From positions 1 to 44,369 of IMG/VR virus record IMGVR_UViG_3300034694_000399: a stretch of 44,369 nt of DNA; one strand, given 5' to 3'. The notes under the pieces were generated by a model that did not search any database, was not told where the DNA came from, and saw only the letters and a program-made list of their open reading frames with translations. Position numbers and translations under genes: made by a program. Positions 40,448-44,369 of the stretch are shown piece after piece (within the stretch, counting starts at the first letter, position 1; every line of letters starts with the position of its first letter). The DNA comes from a virus.

Positions 40448-41185
40448 TTATAAGTTTATTTCAAAAACTAAACACAACTCCATTTCTGCATCATCTGTTC
40501 CTATCGCTCCGTTTTCTACCCCACTAATATTTATAATTTCTCCTGCTGAGAGACTTACATTTCCGTCCCATGTCTTAGTTGGGAAAGTGCCAGTATCAGA
40601 AGCCGCTAAAGATAAAGTAGGTAATGCCGCTTTAAATTGATAACTAGACGTCTGTGTTGTAGAAAGTGTAGTGTCTGTCATAGAATAAACATTTACATCC
40701 CATGTGCTATTTGCTAATGGAATATTAACAGGTGTTGCATGTATCCATTTCATTTGAGCCTTTATAAGCTTACCATCAAATGGCATTTGAAATACAGAAC
40801 TATTTGCCGCTACAGGCGAAGCTGATGCTGCAAACTCTAATGTATCTCCAAATATTCCAGGGTCCCCACCAAATAAATTCTTCCAAACTCCAACTACAGA
40901 CAATAACGCTCCTTGCGCTCTTGATATATTAACCTCACTACCAGTCCCTTGACTTATTAAAATACCTGCCTCCCCAATTAAAACAACATTGTCAGCTGTA
41001 GAATCACTTCCAGTTAAGGTAATAGTAAATTCATTGGTATCAGTTTCTGTTCCTGATAAATCATATTTAGTTCCAACTAAGTTGGGGTCTATCTGTATGT
41101 TGTCTAATCCATCGTATCCAACTAAAGCCTCTACTTGAGCTTGGTCTGTTCTTAATTGAAATTGTGAAAATTTTAAATTTGCCAT
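40448..41185 (-). CDS. structural protein sharing a domain with the tail fibre (245 aa)
   Basis: A beta-rich protein starting MANLKFSQFQLRTDQAQVEALVGYDG. Residues about 110-245 (FAASASPVAANSSVFQMPFDGKL..., IPLANSTWDVNVY, ending GAIGTDDAEMELCLVFEIN) resemble fibre residues about 893-1035 (SNVSPASQIPLWRTPLPLKL..., VPNGAQIGF, ending GTVGPNDGELAICLYFEES). This is thus probably a second, shorter fibre, spike or fibre-associated protein. It sits among the first genes of the late operon. Structural role inferred from composition and shared domain. Confidence 0.6.
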   Translation of the reverse strand: MANLKFSQFQLRTDQAQVEALVGYDGLDNIQIDPNLVGTKYDLSGTETDTNEFTITLTGSDSTADNVVLIGEAGILISQGTGSEVNISRAQGALLSVVGVWKNLFGGDPGIFGDTLEFAASASPVAANSSVFQMPFDGKLIKAQMKWIHATPVNIPLANSTWDVNVYSMTDTTLSTTQTSSYQFKAALPTLSLAASDTGTFPTKTWDGNVSLSAGEIINISGVENGAIGTDDAEMELCLVFEINL

Positions 41186-41204
41186 TGTTTTGTTTTTTTA
41201 TATA

Positions 41205-41363
41205 TTATTCGCAGAGTTCTGGTAGCATTCTACTATCTCCAATTACTGTTTCTTGTTCACAGAACTCATCAAGCTCCGTTATTATAAAGCATAGTTCTGG
41301 TATGTCTTCATTTCTTTTGTCTTGAAATGGTATTCCATTTCCTATAGCTGATCCTAATCCCAT
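41205..41363 (-). CDS. small acidic protein (52 aa)
   Basis: A 52-residue acidic ORF: MGLGSAIGNGIPFQDKRNED, then IPELCFIITELDEFCEQE and RMLPELCE. It contains two similar PELC motifs and a third cysteine. It is acidic, unlike the basic neighbours. Its start is TAATG-coupled with the upstream gene. No family recognised. Confidence 0.5.
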   Translation of the reverse strand: MGLGSAIGNGIPFQDKRNEDIPELCFIITELDEFCEQETVIGDSRMLPELCE

Positions 41364-41557
41364 TATTTTTGTTTCTTTAACGCTGGAGGCGTTGGGTTTA
41401 ATGATTCTCGTTTTGCTTTTTGATAAGAAAGCATTTCAAAATTTTTATTATTAAAATTACTTTCAGATCTTTCTTTAGCCACATGTGTTTTTAGTAGCTT
41501 ATTAGCTTCTTCACATTTAGCTCTTTTTTTTGTATCTTTTATTGATTCGCAACCCAT
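41363..41557 (-). CDS. small basic protein (64 aa)
   Basis: A Lys/Glu-rich helical protein starting MGCESIKDTKKRAKCEEANK, with cysteines at 3 and 15, and ending TPPALKKQK. The two-cysteine opening resembles the 66-residue protein at 39392. It lies 18 nt after the first late gene and is TAATG-coupled to the next. Unknown function. Confidence 0.55.
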   Translation of the reverse strand: MGCESIKDTKKRAKCEEANKLLKTHVAKERSESNFNNKNFEMLSYQKAKRESLNPTPPALKKQK

Positions 41558-41575
41558 AATTTTATTTTTTAGTTT

Positions 41576-41887
41576 TTATTTACCTCCAGTATTACCTTTG
41601 TTTCTTCTTCCTGCTCCCTTTTTACCTCTAGCTCTTCTGTCTCCTGCTGTATTACTCTTGCTTCCTCTATTTTTAGAGGCCTTTTCTAGTACAACTTTAC
41701 CGTTTTTATGGGACACATCTAGTCCATCGTAGTTCCCATATGTTCCAAATTGACGATTTTTTCTATTATCATCAACTCTTTGCTTAATAGACTTACGTGT
41801 TTTGTTGTATTTAGCCTGATATTTACGATGTTTCTTGCGTGCATCAGGGTTATCTCTATAAAATTTAGCAGTTCTGCTTAATGCCAT
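41576..41887 (-). CDS. first late-operon gene: basic protein with SRTAKFYRDNPDARKK / DxSHKNGK motif (103 aa)
   Basis: The start at 41887 (MALSRTAKFYRDNPDARKKH) is chosen because it lies just after the divergent promoter; the longer frame to 41917 would run through it. The protein is very basic. The N-terminal part (TAKFYRDNPDARKKHRKYQAKYNKT) and a later YGNYDGLDVSHKNGKVVLEKASKNRGSKS segment form a conserved phage pattern. The D-x-SH-x-NG part recalls an HNH-like finger, but the full HNH motif is not evident. The C-terminus is RG/K-rich. Being first in the late transcript suggests a regulatory or DNA-binding role, which is inference. Confidence 0.65.
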   Translation of the reverse strand: MALSRTAKFYRDNPDARKKHRKYQAKYNKTRKSIKQRVDDNRKNRQFGTYGNYDGLDVSHKNGKVVLEKASKNRGSKSNTAGDRRARGKKGAGRRNKGNTGGK

Positions 41888-41898
41888 AATAAAAAAGT

Positions 41899-41914
41899 TA
41901 TCTTTGCAAAGATA
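41899..41914. promoter_or_regulatory. palindromic divergent double -7 element (TATCTTTG on both strands)
   Basis: TATCTTTGCAAAGATA is a perfect 16-bp palindrome. Each half is a TAnnTTTG element, one for the plus-strand regulator (ATG at 41928) and one for the minus-strand late operon (ATG at 41887). Distances from element to start codon are 21 and 19 nt. The two -7 elements abut, so only one polymerase could occupy the site at a time. The minus side extends to TTTGTATCTTTG. Confidence 0.7.
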
Positions 41915-41927
41915 CAAATTTAATCTA

Positions 41928-42356
41928 ATGAAATTTTCGCCACAAAACGACTACCTGAAATACTGGAAAGTTGTAAGACAATGGGCTAGGTCCAAATATA
42001 ACCTTTCTACATCTGAAATAGAGATGATGCTATTCTTATATAGCGAAGGATACTTTACAAGAAAACAATTTGAAGAGTATAATGAAATAATGTCCTGGGA
42101 CAAAAGGAGATTTGAAAACTTGCTAAGAGAAAAATGGATAATCGTCTGGAGAAAACGAAAAGGCAGAGAGTCTACTCTATATGAACTTGGATTTAGTGGG
42201 AAGCGTTTATGCGCTTCGATTTACAAAAAGCTGGATAAAAAAGAAATGGTGTCAGAACACGAAAGAACTAACCCCATTTTTAATTTAGATGCTGATTATA
42301 GCAAAAAAGTATACAGAAAGATTATAAAAAAAATGAATAAAGAAATGAAACTATAG
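41928..42356 (+). CDS. winged-helix (MarR-like) transcription regulator
   Basis: The start at 41928 (MKFSPQNDYLKYWKVVRQW) follows the palindromic promoter; a start at 41904 would lie inside it. Residues about 20-95 look like a winged helix: YNLSTSEIEMMLFLYSEGYFTRKQFEEYNEI, then SWDKRRFENLLREKWIIVWRKRKGRESTLYELGFSGKRL. There the RFENLLREKWI helix would be the recognition helix and the R-K-R-K-G-R hairpin the wing. Its divergent position before the late operon suggests that it controls early/late switching, including its own promoter. It ends tail to tail with groES, sharing CTATAG. Proteins of this type are common in flavobacterial phages. Function inferred. Confidence 0.75.
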   Translation: MKFSPQNDYLKYWKVVRQWARSKYNLSTSEIEMMLFLYSEGYFTRKQFEEYNEIMSWDKRRFENLLREKWIIVWRKRKGRESTLYELGFSGKRLCASIYKKLDKKEMVSEHERTNPIFNLDADYSKKVYRKIIKKMNKEMKL

Positions 42357-42608
42357 TACTACAACTATATCTCTTTCAGATATTATAGTTACTACCTCAT
42401 CTTCTAACATCATCTTGTGACCTGCATTCTTATCGTAATAAATGAAGTCACCTTCATTTACAACCTCAACATCAGTCCCTGGAATCTTTATCAAACCTTT
42501 TTTGTATCTTAGCTGGTTGCTATCGTCTGACGTTAGTAATATTCCTGACTGTGTTTTTTGTTCTGATTGAACTTCTGTAATAACAATGTACTTACCTACT
42601 GCTTTCAT
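42351..42608 (-). CDS. groES: co-chaperonin GroES
   Basis: An 85-residue GroES barrel: MKAVGKYIVITEVQ, then the mobile-loop region EQKTQSGILLTSDDSNQLRYKKG with the hydrophobic GILL tripeptide that docks on GroEL, then VVNEGDFIYYDK and a closing VVTIISERDIVVVL strand. Slightly shorter than host GroES (about 95). It lies downstream of groEL in the same direction but beyond a terminator and a 16-bp palindrome, so the usual ES-before-EL order is reversed. Its stop overlaps that of the regulator gene by 6 nt in CTATAG. Confidence 0.85.
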   Translation of the reverse strand: MKAVGKYIVITEVQSEQKTQSGILLTSDDSNQLRYKKGLIKIPGTDVEVVNEGDFIYYDKNAGHKMMLEDEVVTIISERDIVVVL

Positions 42609-42649
42609 TTTTATTTAATTTTGATAACCATTCGTGTTTGTACACAGTA

Positions 42650-42665
42650 AATAGTTATAACTATT
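42650..42665. promoter_or_regulatory. 16-bp perfect palindrome upstream of groES
   Basis: AATAGTTATAACTATT is a perfect dyad lying 42 nt before the groES start and 13 nt from the groEL terminator. It is not the CIRCE element. It may be an operator for groES; no TAnnTTTG element is seen between it and the start. Confidence 0.45.
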
Positions 42666-42670
42666 AGTGA

Positions 42671-42705
42671 ATAAAAACGCCAGTAAACCTAATTACTGGC
42701 ATTTT
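42671..42705. terminator. intrinsic terminator between groEL and groES
   Basis: An 8-bp perfect stem, GCCAGTAA (42679-42686) with TTACTGGC (42693-42700) and a 6-nt loop, is flanked by AAAAA on one side and TTTTT on the other. It serves the groEL transcript on the minus strand. It separates the two chaperonin genes into distinct or read-through-linked units. Confidence 0.8.
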
Positions 42706-42710
42706 TAAGT

Positions 42711-44282
42711 TTAATTTCTTTTCATTGTTACAATCGCATTAGTACTTAATATCGTTGTAGCGACACTTACTGCGTTTCTTAGTGCATTCTTAGTGACTTT
42801 AGCAGGATCAATGATTCCCATTGCGTACATATCTCCATACTTTTTATTCTTAACATCATATCCATGATTATAAGGAACATCTGCACACTCGCAAATAATA
42901 TCTCTTACTTCTTTTACATTTTCACCTGCATTAATTAATATCTGCTCTAAAGGCGCAATTAAAGCTCCATATAAAATATCTGCAGCCCAGCCTTCTCCTA
43001 ATGATTCTGCACATCTTAACAAAGCCAAGCCTCCACCAGGAAGAATTCCTTCTTCAACTGCAGAACGCACAGCGCAAACTGCGTCTTCTACTCTATCAAA
43101 TTTTTCTTTTTGCTCAATATCAGAGTTTCCTCCTACATAAATGACTCCAACTCCACCTGACAACAAAGCAATACGATTACTTATAAAGTCTCTTTCGTTT
43201 TTGCTCTTATTATTTTCCCTTTGAGTCTTAAGTTCTTGTATTCTCTTTGATGTTTCTGAATTGTCCGAGCCTTCTTTTAGAATAACACTAGATGAATTTC
43301 CAATAATAATCTTGTTCGCATGGCCTAAGTCCTCCATTGTTAGACTTCCTAAGTTATCACCTAGTGATTCGCTGAAATATTTTGCTCCTGTAGAAAGAGC
43401 TATGTCTGAAAGTAATTCATTGGTCTTATATCCAAATGATGGTGGGATAATATTACATAACTTCAAATTATTCTGAACTACATTGGCAGCAAGAGTGTTT
43501 ACTACGTTTTGAGCGCAGTTACCTATAATCAATAGTTTCTTGTTGTTGTTTATAACAGGTTTTAATATTGATTCAATTTGAAGAATGTTTGTAATCTCCA
43601 TGTCGGTAATCAAAATTTCTACATCATCTAATATACATTCATCGTTTCTGTGGTTGTTTACAAATAACTTTGAAGTATAACCTCTATCAATCTTAATACC
43701 CTTAGTAATGTCGTAGTAAGTCTGCTCAGTCTTGCTGTTCTCAACAGTTAAAACTCCGTCTTTTCCTAAATCCTTATAAGCAGATGAAATCATCTTACCA
43801 ATATCTGGATCATTGTTAGCTGAAATAGTAGCAACATCCTTAAGAGTCTTTCCTGTAACTTTCTTTGAAGTCTTGTCAAGTGTCTCAATAACCTTTTCAG
43901 ATAATTTATTTATATCCCTAATTAATTGAGTCGTGTTTACGTTGTCCTCTCTTTTTAATAATTGCATTCCCTCTTTTACAAGAGATTCAGTTAAAACAAT
44001 AGCGGTAGTTGTTCCGTCTCCTGCTGAGGTTGCTGTTCTTTCAGCCGCCTCTTTCATCATACGCACAGCCAGGTTCTCGACAGGGTCTTCTAAGTCTATT
44101 GATTTTGCAACCGTTACTCCGTCTTTAGTAACCGTTATGCCATGTGTATGGTTAGGAGACTCAATAAGTACAGTCCTACCTAAAGGACCTAACGTACTTT
44201 TTACCGCTTTTGAAATTGTAGTTATTCCATTAAGCAATTTATCTCTTCCCTCTTGCTCAAATGATAGTTCTTTTGGATTCAT
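42711..44282 (-). CDS. groEL: chaperonin GroEL (phage-encoded)
   Basis: A 523-residue group I chaperonin. ATP-site motifs are intact: TLGPLGRTV (30-38), TKDGVTVA (D54), GDGTTT (D89) and VEDAV (D400, equivalent of E. coli D398), with the GILPGGGLALL hinge (412-422). The apical domain contains PPSFGYKTNELLSDIALSTGA, where host proteins usually have PxFGDRRKAxLxDIAxLTG, so it is diverged. The C-terminal GGM tail is absent; the protein stops at VTMKRN, shorter than typical bacterial GroEL (about 545). It should fold phage proteins, perhaps the MCP or giant tail proteins. A well-formed promoter lies just upstream. Confidence 0.95.
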   Translation of the reverse strand: MNPKELSFEQEGRDKLLNGITTISKAVKSTLGPLGRTVLIESPNHTHGITVTKDGVTVAKSIDLEDPVENLAVRMMKEAAERTATSAGDGTTTAIVLTESLVKEGMQLLKREDNVNTTQLIRDINKLSEKVIETLDKTSKKVTGKTLKDVATISANNDPDIGKMISSAYKDLGKDGVLTVENSKTEQTYYDITKGIKIDRGYTSKLFVNNHRNDECILDDVEILITDMEITNILQIESILKPVINNNKKLLIIGNCAQNVVNTLAANVVQNNLKLCNIIPPSFGYKTNELLSDIALSTGAKYFSESLGDNLGSLTMEDLGHANKIIIGNSSSVILKEGSDNSETSKRIQELKTQRENNKSKNERDFISNRIALLSGGVGVIYVGGNSDIEQKEKFDRVEDAVCAVRSAVEEGILPGGGLALLRCAESLGEGWAADILYGALIAPLEQILINAGENVKEVRDIICECADVPYNHGYDVKNKKYGDMYAMGIIDPAKVTKNALRNAVSVATTILSTNAIVTMKRN

Positions 44283-44305
44283 ATTTTAATTGATTTAATT
44301 TAAAG

Positions 44306-44336
44306 CAAATATACAACTATTTTAACATTATACAAA
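44306..44336 (-). promoter_or_regulatory. full Bacteroidota promoter of groEL (-33 and -7)
   Basis: On the minus strand TTTG (44333-44336) and TATATTTG (44306-44313) are separated by exactly 19 nt, matching the consensus TTTG-N19-TAnnTTTG of primary sigma factor promoters in Bacteroidota. The start codon is 24 nt from the -7 element. It is the best promoter in the window. It implies recognition by host polymerase. Confidence 0.75.
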
Positions 44337-44369
44337 TGCTTGTTTTATATCTCTATATATATATATAGC
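44337..44369. other. window edge, AT-rich, no gene seen
   Basis: The last 33 bases are AT-rich and end in a TA dinucleotide run (CTATATATATATATAG-like). No ORF is supported; the sequence may be the upstream part of the groEL control region or another intergenic gap. Confidence 0.4.

Noticed and set aside
1-44369. Prophage or integrative element
   Set aside because: No integrase, attachment repeat, excisionase or bacterial flanking gene is seen; the window reads as phage throughout.

Overview
The window is part of a double-stranded DNA phage genome infecting a member of the Bacteroidota, most likely a marine or aquatic flavobacterium. It is AT-rich and almost gap-free. Starts lack clear Shine-Dalgarno sequences and sit in A/T-rich leaders. 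Several intergenic gaps carry the Bacteroidota -7 element TAnnTTTG. The packaging and virion block (TerL, portal, scaffold-like protein, HK97-like major capsid protein, two ring/adaptor-like proteins, a 1524-residue tail stabilization protein, gp14-like and giant internal proteins) has the order and sequence flavour of crAss-like and related short-tailed Bacteroidota phages. No DNA polymerase, primase or integrase is visible, so this is not a whole genome.

Layout. (1) 1-4320, plus strand: the end of an early/replication operon, with the C-terminal part of an SF2 helicase, two small nuclease-like proteins (PD-(D/E)XK-like and VRR-NUC), a stand-alone DnaA C-terminal DNA-binding domain, a calcineurin-like phosphoesterase, a DUF5664-type dATP/dGTP diphosphohydrolase N-terminal domain protein and several tiny ORFs. 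(2) 4317-41887, minus strand: the late operon. In transcription order (right to left) it holds a run of small basic or Cys-containing proteins, a lysis cassette (small membrane protein, zinc amidase, 3TM-type holin), a trimeric fibre with YadA-like head repeats and a FISUMP-like tip, a 2OG-Fe(II) oxygenase, a possible GroES-fold protein, TerL, portal, scaffold, MCP, head-tail and tail genes, and last the ejection-type internal proteins including a 2188-residue giant. (3) 41928-42356, plus strand: a winged-helix regulator, divergent from the late operon across a palindromic double promoter. (4) 42351-44282, minus strand: phage-encoded GroES and GroEL behind a good Bacteroidota promoter.

The parts fit a lytic programme. 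Replication and repair genes run one way and structural genes the other. The putative regulator sits at the switch point. Terminators after the MCP and after the following head gene probably tune stoichiometry, and a chaperonin pair is available for folding large virion proteins. Both convergent junctions (4317-4320 and 42351-42356) have stop codons that overlap in a palindrome, with no room for a terminator.

I found no tRNA, CRISPR array, insertion sequence or reverse transcriptase. All family assignments are by eye from motifs; none has been checked by a database search.
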